A stretch of DNA of 64,000 nucleotides, from NCBI GenBank assembly GCA_047967505.1, contig CM106539.1. One strand, 5' to 3'. The DNA comes from Dipteris shenzhenensis. Taxonomy: Eukaryota; Polypodiophyta; Polypodiopsida; Gleicheniales. Position numbers and translations under genes: made by a program. Every line of letters begins with the position of its first letter. The stretch's first letter is position 1. Shown here in pieces: positions 20,638 to 31,828 of the stretch. Below the pieces are notes generated by a model. That model was not told the DNA's origin. It did no database searches and saw nothing but the letters and a program-made list of their open reading frames with translations.

Positions 20638-21740
20638 ACAAACATTCATGCAGAGGCCAAACTCGAATCCATACTCTGCTCTTAGAAATCTTGCTTTCCT
20701 TCCCTCTGTGGTGAGGCACAAGACTCTCCGTCCCTCTTGCACTGTGGGTTTTGCCAAATCTCCACACCTTGCATTGCAATCGAGGAGCGTGTCTCCATGT
20801 TTTGAGAAGGCTTGCAACAACCTCATCCAAAACAATCGTCTGCGTTGCATGCCACCTACCATAACACTAAAAGTTAATGCAAGCCCAGCTTGTGTTTCGA
20901 ACTTTGCTAAAGCTTTTACACAATTGCTAAGCAGTACCTCGCACGGGGACATCATTCGCATCGCGCACCCATTCCACGGTGCTGATATCATCCTCCACGA
21001 AGTCATCCAACAGGGTGGCCCTATTCTCCTTACCTTGGCACACATACACCATTACATGCATCACATGGATCTACGTATAAACATACATGAATAAATTAGA
21101 ATATGTGTAACAAATGCATCACGTGATCATGTCTTGAAAAAGCCTTTCATGATTACAACACGTACCTCTCTCTTTCCTTGCACACATATTGTGGTTTCTG
21201 AGTGCACCACCTGCGAGCAAAAAAATATCCACTTTTGGCGTCCTGTTTCTTCATGCCGACGTCTATCCTCCCTGGTCCTTACGAGAAGGACCTTCAATCC
21301 TTTCATTGTCCCTACGAATATAAGGACACCATTGTCTGCAAGCACTCGATTTGCAAGATCGAATGCGTTGCAAGCATTCTGTCCAAAACCGTTCCACCAC
21401 TGAACGACATCCCCTAGTCCAAATATTGGTGATGCATCAGGGAGGCGAACCACCATGATTTTTTATGAGCTATTTGTGCTCTGACCATCTACCTCTAAAC
21501 ACTTCCCGTGGTTCAGCTCCTCCAGAGACTCCAATAACCAGTTGAAGTTCTCGTAATTCAGCTCGTTCCGTAGCAAACTTCCTGCTTGGAACGGATTGCA
21601 TATAATAACCCGCCATTTTGGTGGAATGTGCTTGGTGGATGTCTCCATGCGCGTAGACATCTCACATGCAACATCAAGATGCCTCTCTCGGACCTCCTCG
21701 CCCCTAGCTGTGTTCAAGAAACTCACAGTTACAAGTGCCT
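20638..21740 (-). pseudogene. Beta-class (permuted) methyltransferase-like domain
   Basis: Two conserved blocks suggest an AdoMet-dependent methyltransferase. Block 1 (21726-21463, then 21456-21127) has KWRVIICNPFQAGS (about 21577-21615), in the place of the (D/N)PPY/F catalytic motif IV. It continues with LLESLEEL, CLEVDG and AFDLANRVLADNGVLIFVG. Block 2 (21045-20635) has GDTLLDCNARCGDLA (about 20752-20796) followed by GRRVLCL, the place of the AdoMet-binding motif I. Motif IV before motif I is the order of beta-class DNA amino-methyltransferases. A TAA follows NSS (about 21463) and frames change within block 2. A possible intron lies between the blocks (GTAC... at about 21150). Function is inferred from motifs only, and both motifs are degenerate. 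Confidence 0.5.
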
Positions 21741-24110
21741 CAACAATGGATTATTGATTTGCATGGATCTTGTTGCTTCTAGACCCTACTTACAAGTGGA
21801 TTGTTTGTGCTCTCTTGGCAGGTCCTCCTCGTTCTCTTTGCATCCACTTGACGCTTGTATGTTTGTAGTTGTGGCCACATCAACTGTGGCTGCAGCAGCT
21901 AATGAAAATTATATTTTAGAATGCTGTTTAGGACAATAATTAAAAAACAAAGAAACATGCTAGTTGTATCCCCACCTGCACTGGTGGATTGAGGGCCAAC
22001 TGGTAGTGGTCCCACTTGACTACTTTGAGTCGGTAATTTATCAAGCGTTGCCTTGCTGCATCTAGAAATTCTGCCACATGAAGCTCCTCCTCACCTTGAT
22101 CTCCACATTGAGATTTTCCCCTTGTAGCTCTTGTTCGGGTGCTTCCAACTTATACAGCCAATGGCTCCATTTCTGTAGAAGCTAATACATTGCCAACTAT
22201 TTGAGGCCCTCTAAAAAAATAAAAAACAACGTCCATGTGACTCTTAATCCAACTCAATTTTTATCACAATCTTGTCTCGTACCTTTAGGTGCGGGACTGT
22301 GTCCAAGTCTAACAGGGTTTTTCTGGCCTCTCGATCTTTTTTTTGGCCCCCTTGTTCTTTCAGTCGCTTTCTTGCCCGCTCTAGTAGATGCATGCGCCCC
22401 TGCCTTGCTTGCTTCACTTTCCTGTAGTGTAGAGTCCTTTGTAAGTACATAAAATAACTTGGAAGAGAAATATTTTGGGGGACACTTAAGTTTGTACATA
22501 TCGTCATTGCAAGCTTCTGTGGTTCTTTGGGTCCCCTTAGTTTGTTATACGTTGTGTACGTTTCTTTCTCCTCTCGCGGGTGCTCCCCTTTAGGGTAATC
22601 CAAGAATAGCGGGCACTTCTTGTACACTTTCTTCGGCCACTTTTGATCCAACTGGAACTCCTCATACATTGATGCATCCGAATCATGTATCATGGCCCAA
22701 TCCTCGCACTCGCCTGGCAAATGGCTCACAGCCCGGTTCACCACTTCTGCAAACATGAAACTGGCACATTCAAAAGGACGAGCCCGCTAGGTTAGTCTCT
22801 CCACTATAAAACACAAATACATCTCACAAAAAAACGTGTGTTATGAAAGCATACCGATACACATGCCTCCAGCTTGCGAGCTTTGCGCCTTCTTGGGCTG
22901 TTAAGACAGTATCGGGCTTGAAATTTTTGTGGATGTGCATGAAGTGGCGCTCCTTGTGTTTGCACTTGGTTTCCTGCGTGTGTTTGAAGAACTTATTCTC
23001 GTCGCACTCAATTGAGTAGTAGAAATTTCTCCAGCGCTGTAAAATGTGGAGTCCATCTTCATGGATTTTGGACCACAGCGTCTCCCGTCTCAGCTAAGTC
23101 CTGAAAACCACACTTCCATATGTAGAAAAGCGCCCAAAGCAAGTGTTCATCAATTGAGCAATGACAACATGATTCAAAAGCAAAGCATCCTATTCATCGT
23201 GGGTTTAGGGTGTGTTGAATCATACGCTCATGAATGCCCATCATGACACGCATCTGCTTGTCTTTGTGTGCCAGAGCTTCCATAGACCTTACTTTTTTGT
23301 CCTCTGTCAACCCCGATGTTGCGAGGCTATATAGCCTCTCCTCGTTGATCGCCCCCGGAGGGCTTCATCCCCCAGTTTAGAGTGGTGACAGTCCTGCAAA
23401 TCGAAAGTGGTTTCAATAAACAATCACTTCATACATAAGATTGTTATCTAATCATTGTCATTCCACAAGTTAATCCCCACAATTTACTTACTTGTATCAT
23501 CTTGCCTTGAGTGCAGGGTCAGCCAAATTCAGGAGTCGACGCGTACACTTCAAGAGCTTGTCGTTCACACTGTAGTACACTCCGCTCCAATTCTTTCGAA
23601 AGTCCTAACTGTGGCTGTGCATGATTGGATGCAAGTGTTTGTCATACGTGTCCTGCACATGCATTCGTTGCCTTGTCATCAAACATATTATGAAAACTAG
23701 AGAAGAAAAGGGAAAAGTGTCCCATTATTGATCCTTACCTTCCACATCACCTGTGCGATGATTGGAAGAGGGTTTTTTTACCAATGTACTTTCATAGCTG
23801 CCTTCTTCCTGTGGGCGTCCAGCCAATGTTTCTGCTCAGTTGACAATCTTCGGTGGATTGCCACATCTAATACAACACCCAACACTCTAGCCTCGCAAAT
23901 GAGGTTCAGAAAAGTGGTGGTAACAATTTCCTTCTTTGCTAGCTTGGAGTCAAAAGCAACATATTATACAATCTTCAACAAGGGCGAGGCATCTAAAGAC
24001 ACAGTGTGTTTATCAGGAATCATGGAACACACCTGTTTGTCCTTGATAACACAGACAACAACTCACCTTCATCTTTCGAGGGCAGCTCCACTAAATGGCA
24101 TTGGACGCGT
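21741..24110 (-). pseudogene. Middle exons of the ParB/methyltransferase-like gene
   Basis: Coding blocks alternate with GT-AG gaps on the minus strand. Blocks seen include DVAIHRRLSTEQKHWLDAH (about 23825-23885) followed by AQVMWK and a GTAAGG donor; after GTGCAG, DTYDKHLHPIMHSHS, an in-frame TAG, and SGVYYSVNDKLLKCTRRL (about 23530-23585); GLTEDKKVRSMEALAHKDKQ (about 23270-23330); ETLWSKIHEDGLHILQRWRN (about 23020-23080) and KERHFMHIHKNFKPDTV (about 22920-22970); and KWPKKVYKKCPLFLDYPKGE (about 22580-22645). A basic stretch RTRGPKKRSRGQK (about 22325-22365) resembles a nuclear localisation signal. Several stops are TAG in a Gln-like setting. I do not recognise this region as a named domain; the exon logic supports one spliced gene. 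Confidence 0.5.
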
Positions 24111-24557
24111 ATATGCTGGCGCTCATCATTAAGAAAGGTTGGCACTCAAAAGAAAAAACAAATCATGAGTTGAAAACAAATGAAACGTGGCTACTAATGT
24201 TGAATCACCCAAATCAATAGACTACAATACTTACATGTTCTTATCTCGGTCATCCACCCTGTGTGGCGATGGTTCCCATCCCAAATATAAAATAAGGAAT
24301 TCGACAAGAATGCCCAATCTGTGTTCCTAATTTCTTCCTCAAATTCTTCGTGCTTCTGGAGCTAGTGCGCATTCCACTCCATCCTCGTCCACGTCTCTCT
24401 TTTGCATATTTGGTGTGGCGGTGGACACGATGAAGATACCCAAACCCGGCAAGTACCCACTTGAGAAGAATGTTTCCTACATCTCTTGGGTGCGGATAGT
24501 GGGCATTGGGAGAAATCGACATAAGGGGATCGAGGGCAGAGGGATATTTTTTTCCAC
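24110..24557 (-). pseudogene. ParB-like DGNHR exon
   Basis: After a 66-base GT-AG intron (24623-24558) the minus strand gives PLPSI, SGYLPGLG and then, in a second frame, HEEFEEEIRNTDWAFLSNS and LFYIWDGNHRHTGWMTEI (about 24245-24300). The DGNHR motif is the signature of the ParB/sulfiredoxin fold (DGxHR), seen in partition proteins and often next to methyltransferases in phages. A GTAAGTATTG donor follows at about 24236, and the next exon continues in phase with LPTFLNDERQHIRVQCHLVE (about 24080-24140). One frame break and a TAG (in QEM-stop-ETFF) mark decay. The ParB-like reading rests on one motif. Confidence 0.5.
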
Positions 24558-24623
24558 CTACAAAGGAAATTTTTTTATTTAGCCCAAACATTCGTTCTCA
24601 CTTCGTGCCTTGAGATTATAGAC

Positions 24624-25515
24624 CTTCAAAAGACCAAACTACTCATAGTGAATGATTGTAGCTAGTCCTCGATGCACTCCTGTACGATTGTCTTGTCGCA
24701 GGAGGAACTCAATTTCGTCTCTCCAAGGACACCCTCCTCGTCATCATCCTCGGACTCCTCTCTGGCCAATCGCTTTGGTGCACGTTGACCTCTGCCTTTG
24801 CCACGTCGCCCCCGAGAAGAGGGTGTGCTCACACTTTCGCTACGATCGTTGGAGGAACTATCCTCATTTTCCTCCTCCTCTTCTTCGATTGAACTCTCTC
24901 GCATCACAAGTTTCCTCTTTCCTTTGGAATCCCGTTGAGAAGCGTCGGCAGTAGCCCCAGCAGATGTCGCCAAGGCTCCACGGAGTTCCAAGGATAGGCC
25001 TCCCATCGATGATGCATCGATAAGAGTCTGCATGTCTGAGGGATCGAGCTGAATTGTCCTTTTTCTACCTCCCCCTTGCGTTGAAGTAGCACTCGTGGGA
25101 CCACAGAGTCTTCCTCTTGCAGAAGTTGCACCCACCATTGGAGGCATGTCCTCATCATCGGGCTCGGCTATATCATCAAGTCTCTATTCACAGAAATTGG
25201 TAAAATGAGTTCATGAAAATCCAACAAAGCCCACTCTAAGTTGATACAAAGGAAGAAGGACATGATAGAAGAGCTCACCACTTGTTAAACGGGCACCACG
25301 AGTAACGCGTTCTCTGTGAGGTCTACTTCAACCCCATCCTTGTTGATTCCTTTCAGTGGGGCCTTATCATACATGCATGAAATGATGACACCAACGTCGT
25401 CGGATCGAATGCCATTCGACTCATGTGTCTGACGGATGCGTGCCTGAGCCACAAGATCATATTTGTCATCATACAAGATGACAATGTCATCTCACTTGAA
25501 TACGGGTGATGCCAT
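24624..25515 (-). pseudogene. N-terminal exons of the ParB/methyltransferase-like gene
   Basis: The start is the ATG at 25515. Exon 1 (25515-25279) begins MASPVFK, has an in-frame TGA, then DDIVILYDDKYDLVAQARI, and a TAA near its end. A 95-base intron (25278-25184; donor GTGAGC, acceptor GAATAG) is removed in phase. Exon 2 (25183-24624) starts RLDDIAEPDDEDMPPM and holds a Glu-rich run (SSIEEEEEENEDSSS) and a basic run (RGRRGKGRGQRAPKR), as in nuclear proteins. It reaches a TAG at 24662 and goes on to a GTCTAT donor. Low-complexity acidic and basic tracts suggest a disordered nuclear linker. I do not recognise a domain in exon 1. Confidence 0.5.
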
Positions 25516-25647
25516 TCTTGCTAGGATATGGATTGAGGACACGGTACAAAGTTAGCGTTTGCAAGACCTACATTCATGGCACAAAAACCCTTATTACAAG
25601 ACAAAAAAGAGAAAGATAGGGGACGAAAGATAGAGGCCTTTCTGAGA

Positions 25648-25708
<61 letters not shown>

Positions 25709-27050
25709 GTGTGTGTGTGTGTGTTATGGATAAATTTGACCAAAGTAAAAGGCATAAATATGTGTGTGTGCTTGTATGTGTGGCAATAGTATAATAAAAT
25801 ATGGTGTGCATAAGGCCCAGGGTTGAGGTGGTAAGGCATGACCATGTGCCACCCTTCCACATAAGAGGACCCATAAGGTGTGTTGTACATAATCCATGGT
25901 AGTAATAATATAAAATGATAAGGTGGCATGGGTCCTCCATGTACCACCCCTCCACCTAGGTGGTCCCACGCCTGCATTTAGTGAGATATGGCCCAAGGAC
26001 TATGGGAGAAGTAATATAAAATAGGTGGAGATGGATATTATATTGGATTATTCCCTCCATGTAGGATAGGCCCATGTGGGGGGGGTGTAGAAAGTCCAAG
26101 AATGCAAGTTAAATAATGGGAAACTAGGATGAGGTGACAAGATTCCTTGTGGCAACCCTCCACTTGTCCTCCTAGATGTTTGAACATATTATAAAATTGG
26201 GAAGAGACTAAGGGAGTATCTTAGACTTGGGATATGGGGGTTGATTTATGTGAAAAAATGAGGAAAAGGGTTGTCGCACACAATTGAGAGTGCATAACTG
26301 CCTAGCCCACATGGGAGACTCTTCCACACACACCATGCATGTGAGAGGATGCATTTATTGAGAGAGACCCCCTCTCTTGGCTATGAAAGGAGGGGGCTAT
26401 TCCTTGATGGAAAACGCTCATTCTTGTAAAGCCACCTAGCTAGTACTTTGATTTGCCTTGCCCATCCTTCCTTTCTAATAAAGCATGACTCTCTTCCCTT
26501 GATGTCTCCATCTCTACATTCCACCTCCCATCATGTACATGCTCCTCTTCCCCCTCTTTCTTCCCCCTTGTGCCATAGTCCCCCTCTTCATTTCCACCTC
26601 TCCTAATCCCTTTTTCCCACCTATGTTAACGCTTCTTCCCTCACGTTCCCTTTTCCTCCATGGCCCTCGAGCGTCGCCATGCCTAGCGTCTAGCCTCACG
26701 CATTGATTTCTTTTCTAGTTAATAGAAATGGTGTGGCTGCTGGGATCGAAATCTCCACGGCTAGTGGCATAAAATTCGTTACTCTGCTTTTGTGCCTCCA
26801 ATCTACGTGTCATCTGCTCGTAGTTCTCCATCTCTGCGACTGCGGAACTTCTCAATTTTTGCACCTTCCGCCTGCGGTTCCTGCGCATCTTTTGTGTGGC
26901 GCCACGCGTCTTCTAGTCGATCGCGTCTGCAAATGTGCATCCTCTGTGCGGCGCCATGCAGAACTGCTTCTGTGCATTTGGAATAGACCTCGCACCCCCC
27001 TTCTATCTTCTTCTCCTTCTCTTTCTCTTCTCTTCTCCTCTCCTCTCCTC
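25516..27050. other. Intergenic DNA with (GA)n microsatellite and diverged repeats
   Basis: (GA)n covers about 25653-25705, followed by (TG)n to 25723. Two or three diverged copies of a unit with CATG(A/G)...CCACCC(T/C)TCCAC and a following AATATAAAAT word lie at 25815-26040. A run of nine G starts at about 26078. Pyrimidine-rich DNA occupies 26500-26620 and 26995-27060. The frames through it lack recognisable motifs. It separates the minus-strand gene from the Ty3 element. Confidence 0.5.
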
Positions 27051-27059
27051 TCCTTTCTT

Positions 27060-27135
27060 TTTATTAAGGAGTGGGAATTGAACCCAAGACCTCCCTATTC
27101 ACAAAAGGAAGACTTACCAATGGGTCAAGAAATAG
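27060..27135 (-). mobile_element. SINE-like tRNA-derived head (pol III promoter)
   Basis: On the minus strand, TTGACCCATTGGTAAG (27128-27113) resembles a tRNA A box and GGTTCAATTCC (27084-27074) a B box (GGTTCRANNCC). Their spacing is about 30-40 bases, as in tRNA-derived SINEs. A-rich and GGAGA-rich sequence follows (27060-27010). The tRNA fold itself is not preserved, so it is not a functional tRNA gene. I cannot define the element's ends. Confidence 0.45.
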
Positions 27136-27339
27136 GAAGTGATGAAAGTGTAATGATATTGCTTATATGGTGAAATCTCATGAACTGTAACTCTCTAATC
27201 GTAGGGAGTTTCCTCGTGTTGTGAAAAGCAAAAGAACTTCATTTCATGTGCTCTATTCATATCTGATACTAGATTGTAGATTCTAAACTTTTTTAAGCTC
27301 ACTCCTTGGACGCACGTCACACGAGGAGGGTGGATATTT

Positions 27340-27750
27340 ATGTCACTTCTCGACGAGTTTAAGGATTTGGTGCTTGGTCCTCCGCTCATTACAGCTACCA
27401 ATTGGCAAGATCTCTTTCTTGATCTTCATGTCGATCTTCAACAACTGATTGTACAATGTATGATTCAAGGAGACGACGGGTGGGATGATACACCATGGAT
27501 GATTCAAGGTAAAGAACTAGTGATACACTGGGAGGACTTTGATTTCAATTCTACTCATTGTGCGGTGATCGAGCTACTTGTTGCATCGGAGGTAATTAAA
27601 AGGGTGACATTCTTTGAAGGGTGGGATGCTCCCCAAGCTTGGGGGGAGATTTGGCACATCTGCTTATTAATTCATGTGGATAAGCTCGTCTTGAATGATT
27701 TCTTCTTGATCTCATTACAAAGGTTTCTAGGGCTCGGCTATGGTTGGTAA
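27340..27750 (+). CDS. Unrecognised 136-residue reading frame
   Basis: An ATG at 27340 opens a frame ending at 27748-27750. The product is acidic and Trp/Leu rich. A short internal echo (CMIQGDDGWDDTPWMIQG, with MIQG twice) can be seen. I recognise no family. Its place 220 bases before the RNase H domain, on the same strand, makes it a candidate extra frame of the Ty3 element, as some Tat-lineage elements carry extra frames. It could also be chance. Confidence 0.25.
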   Translation: MSLLDEFKDLVLGPPLITATNWQDLFLDLHVDLQQLIVQCMIQGDDGWDDTPWMIQGKELVIHWEDFDFNSTHCAVIELLVASEVIKRVTFFEGWDAPQAWGEIWHICLLIHVDKLVLNDFFLISLQRFLGLGYGW

Positions 27751-27973
27751 TGTTTCGACTAAGGAATCCCTTTGTACCTAATCAACCTTTTTTATCTCAT
27801 TTTGAGCTTCAAGTTGTAATTCTTTTTTGTCTAAAGATAAACTATCAACAAAGGATTGTAAGTTTATTTGGTGCTGAATGTCTTGCTCAAGTATTGAATT
27901 CTCCCCACTCTCTCCTTCTACCTATCTTGGACTACCGAGAAACTTGGGATGTCTGGATTTTAGTCTTGGTGTG

Positions 27974-28441
27974 ATGACATCTTGGCTCCTCCAATTTGAT
28001 GACGCATACAAACCTTCGACCAAGGCTGCTGATGTGGGTGTGAAGCTCACTTCACCAGGGGGTGAGGTGTATTGTTATAGCAAGTATGTACCAGCAAGTA
28101 CTTGCAACCAAGCTGAGTACTCGGCACTCATTTTTGGGCTACAAAAGGCGCAAGAACATTGCATCAAGCAACTTGAGGTGCAAGGAGATTCTCAACTCGT
28201 GTGTGAACAAGTTAGTGGAAGGTGGAAGGTGTGGCGGAGCGAAGGCTTGGTTCCACAACATCAACAAGCATTGAAACTTTGCCAACAATTTGAAGAGGTA
28301 AAAATTCAGCATATCCCTCGAGCTTAAAATCTAGTTGTTGATTTCTTGGCACGTGAAGCTTGTACTTCAATCACGCATGAAACGAGCGAAAGCACCACCC
28401 CAACAAAGCCGGAAGCCACGAATGAGGGTGATCATTTATAA
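27974..28441 (+). pseudogene. RNase HI domain (archaeal/plant-like) upstream of gag
   Basis: The ATG at 27974 opens a frame with the four RNase H acids: LLQFDDAY (first Asp), NQAEYSALIFGLQKA (Glu), LEVQGDSQLVCEQVSGRWK (Asp) and, after an in-frame TAA at 28325-28327, NLVVDFLAREA (last Asp). HIPRA just before the stop fits the HxPR(x)N signature of this class. RNase HI cuts the RNA strand of RNA-DNA hybrids. The GDSQLV..Q..GRWK pattern is closer to the archaeal/plant-type RNase H that some Ty3 lineages acquired as a second copy than to the usual pol RNase H. Its position 5' of gag is unusual. The single TAA (CAA by one transition) breaks it. Confidence 0.75.
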
Positions 28442-28947
28442 GGAATGCAAAGGTTGTGGTCATCATGAAACTAAGTATTGGGCATATTTGATACGAGTTT
28501 ACCGACTTCGGAAGATCATCAGAAAGGTCCTCAAGGACATTGCTCAAAAGAAGGATGCTAGACCGCACACCCCTTGAAGAAATAGCATGGAGATTACAAG
28601 AACTAGAAGAAGCTGAAGGTGATGCGCAAGCTCTCCAACTATAAACATTTGTCATGGCATTCTTGTTTGCCTTGATGAACAACCTCAGTGCAGCGCCGTG
28701 TCTCTAACCCTCGCTTGTAAAGATGGATGCGATATCATGAGGGTTGGTCCTTTTAAGATTGTCTATGAGCTATTCTATGCTGAAGATTCTTCCCGTGTAG
28801 TATTTCACAATACACCAATCACACCCTACCCTGCCTATGTGTGCTTTGTGGATGTATCTTCACATGATTTTCAGTTCAAGCTATCTCTTTCCATTGTTTG
28901 CTAATAGATAAGCCTCATTTCGTCTCTCTCTTTTTCATTTTCCAAGC

Positions 28948-30078
28948 ATGGCTGACATTCTCGTGTTCTGTGGACGGGTTGAAGAAAATCCAAATGAGTA
29001 TCTTGTGGCCTTCAAGCGCCGTTGTGTTTCTCTCAACTTTCTTACTGAAGATAGATGGTTGTTGGTTCTTCCCACATTTCTAGAGGGTTTGGCTCAAGTG
29101 TGGTATGAGAAGCAGACCGAAGACATTCGCCAAAGCTGGCCAAGGTTGACAGCAACGATGATTGAGTATTTCGGCAAAGAAGAGCTAGAGAATGTATACC
29201 TGTAGGTGGCAAACTTGAAGCAGTCAGAAGGTGAGACGGCACGTCAATATGTGGATCGAGCGGCTGTGCTCCTGAACCGTTTAATTGCCACGCAGGAGGA
29301 CAATGTTAGATTTCGAGTTGGAATGACTTAGCATGTGCTAGGCTACCTTGTAGCAGGAGTAAGTGACGAATTCCACCTCAAGCTTAAATGGGAGAATCCA
29401 GAAACTATGGTGCTAGCACATGAGATTGCTCAAAAGTTTGATAAAGTTCAATCTGACCCCACTTCAAAGAAGACGATTGTCCCTCCGCAACCCCCTCAAT
29501 TCTTGCAACAACCTGGGGGGTCCAACTCAGGGGCATACCCCCACCCCTCATCAAGGATGTATCCACTGCCTCCACCTCAAATGTATGGTCCTCCCTTAGA
29601 TGCTTACCCTCAACAAGGAGTATATCCTCAACCTCCGCCTGGAAGATTTTCCCAGCCTCGTCCACGAGCCCCCCTCCTTCCTACTCCCCCGGCCCCTCCT
29701 GCTAAAGAACTTGGAGTCAATGACCTAGCCAAGGCCCTGAATGATCTTCGGCTTGAGATGGTGGGCATCAGAAATCAAGCCAATTGCCCTCCAAGAGAAC
29801 GTGCCAATATTGTGTGCTACGAGTGCCACCAAAAGGGTCATTATCGCACGGAATGTCCCAATATTCCAAGGGTGAATCTTCTAAGTGAATCAGGCACCGA
29901 GGATTCTGACGTAGAAATCCTTGACCTCGGGAAGAGAAGTAGTACCATCTCGGATCCCTCTCCAAACCGTGGACTGGGCTGCCCCACGAAGGTATCCTTC
30001 TCAGAGTCCTCAGATGCTGAGATGGCAGACCCACCAACAGAGAATCGGTCGTTCAGGACCTTGCTCGTCGGTCTTTGA
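28948..30078 (+). pseudogene. Ty3/gypsy gag with zinc knuckle
   Basis: The ATG at 28948 opens a gag domain (FLEGLAQVWYEKQ, about 29080-29115) with in-frame TAGs at 29203-29205 and 29329-29331, both in Gln-like settings (VYL-stop-VANLKQ, GMT-stop-HVLGYL). A Pro/Tyr/Gln-rich linker (29490-29700) follows, then a CCHC knuckle CYECHQKGHYRTEC (about 29815-29857). The stop at 30076-30078 overlaps the start of the next frame by four bases, typical of gag and pol in different frames. It would coat the element RNA. Confidence 0.85.
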
Positions 30079-31828
30079 GCATCACGCTTCCTCAACTAAT
30101 AGCATTAAGCCCTAAGGTGAGACGTGAGCTGCAGCAAGGGCTCTCAAGAAGGAGGAGTAAGAAAAAGGGAAAGGTACGAGAGGTCTCTTCTATCTCTAAA
30201 GAAATTGATCGGCACCCACATATAGTAGATGTCATCATAGATCATTGCCATGTCAAAAGTGTGTGTGTCGATGGGGGAGCTACATGTAATATCATGGTGC
30301 CCCGTATCATGAAGAAATTGAATTTGCAATGCACAAGGCGTTCCTCCACTCGAATCAAGGTAGAAGATGGTCGACAACTCGCCACCCTAGGAGTCATTGA
30401 GGATTTGCCCATCACTGTCAATGGGTTAACCACCACCGTCAATTTCTATGTAATGGACATCGAAGATACAGGCACGAGTTACCCAGCCATACTCGGGAGA
30501 CCATGGTTAAGAAAGAGTGATGTAGTCAGCTATTGGAAGACAGGACACATGTCTTTTGGTGCTTCTAAGGAGAAGATCCCGGTGCACCCAGGTGCCATTG
30601 AACCAGAAGAAGAAGAGGAGCAAGACAATGATACTCTCTCATCCTCGGTGTTTGAATCAATGGAAGAATCAGACGGGGGGGAGGAGTTCTCAGAGGAGGA
30701 AGTTTACATGATGGGGGTATCTCCGACCCCGCCACCTGCAGAAAAGGTAACATCTAGTCCTCAACACCTTGAATCTATGCTTTCCCTAGACCTCATGCCA
30801 AGTGAGAAAGATGAGTTCCTAGAAATGTTTAAAGATTTCCCTGACCTCTTTGCAACTAGCTACTGCCACCTTCGCCATGTGACTGCCATAGAGCACAAGA
30901 TAGAGCTGAAGCCTGATGCGAAGCCTGTGGCTCAGAAGTATCGGAGATTAGGGACCCTACAGACCGATGCTTTGTGCTCAGAGTTGCAGAAACTTGTAGA
31001 AGCTGGGTTTATTGTTCCGGTTCACAATACTGAATGGGTTTCACCAGTGGTAGTCACCCCAAAGAAAAACAACAAGTGGCAAGTCTGCATCGACTATTCG
31101 AAACTCAATGTGACCACCAAGAGGGACCATCATCCTCTTCCCTTTCAAGACCTCATTCTTGAGAAGGTAAGTGGTCATGAGATGTATACTTTCTGTGATG
31201 GTTACTCCAGGTTTTATCAAATTAGAATTGTAAGGAGGATGTGCTTAAAATCACATTTGCCACACCTTGGGGGACGTTTGCATTCAAAGTAATGCCATTC
31301 GGCCTCACCAATGCTCTTGCTACCTTTCAAAGATTTATGAAGATGGTGTTTGGTCCATATTTGGGGGTTTTATTGGAGGTGTTTTTAGATGATTTCTGTA
31401 TGTTCTCGGCACGTAAGGAGCACATCATGAAGGTTATAGGTTGGCCTTCCAAAGGGTCAATGATGCGAATGGTAGCCTCAACCCTGATAAATGCACCATT
31501 GGAGCCACTCAAGGGAGGTTACTGGGACATATTGTCTCATCCGAGGGCGTCAAGCCTGACCCCGAGAAGGTAGAAGCTATCCTCAAGCTCTCCCCGCCAA
31601 CAACCAAACGTCAGGTATGCTCATTTGTTAATCTAGCAGGATACTATCGCCGCTTCATTGATCAATATGCTGCTTTGACGCGACCCATGACTATGCTATT
31701 AAAAGATGGAGTTGATTCCTCTTGGGATGAGGATTATGATCATGGGTTTGTACAAATCAAGAGTGCTCTGGCTTCAGAACCCATTCTACGTAATCCTGAT
31801 TGGTCAAAGACTTTCTATATCAAAACGG
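30075..31828 (+). pseudogene. Ty3/gypsy protease and reverse transcriptase
   Basis: The first frame (30075-31292) holds a retropepsin-like site (VCVDGGATCNIM, about 30261-30296, where D-S/T-G is usual), an acidic linker and the N-terminal half of RT (EWVSPVVVTPKKNNKWQVC, TFCDGYSRFYQI). A frame change at about 31230 leads to FATPWGTFAFKVMPFGLTNA and the catalytic FLDDFCMFS (about 31384-31410). A second change at about 31435 leads to LAGYYRRFIDQYAAL and DWSKTFYIKT. The protein is cut where RNase H should begin. The RT assignment is certain; the DGG in place of DSG/DTG would disable the protease. Confidence 0.88.

Noticed and set aside
27074-27128. A true tRNA gene on the minus strand
   Set aside because: A and B boxes are present but acceptor and anticodon stems cannot be paired; a SINE-type relic fits better.
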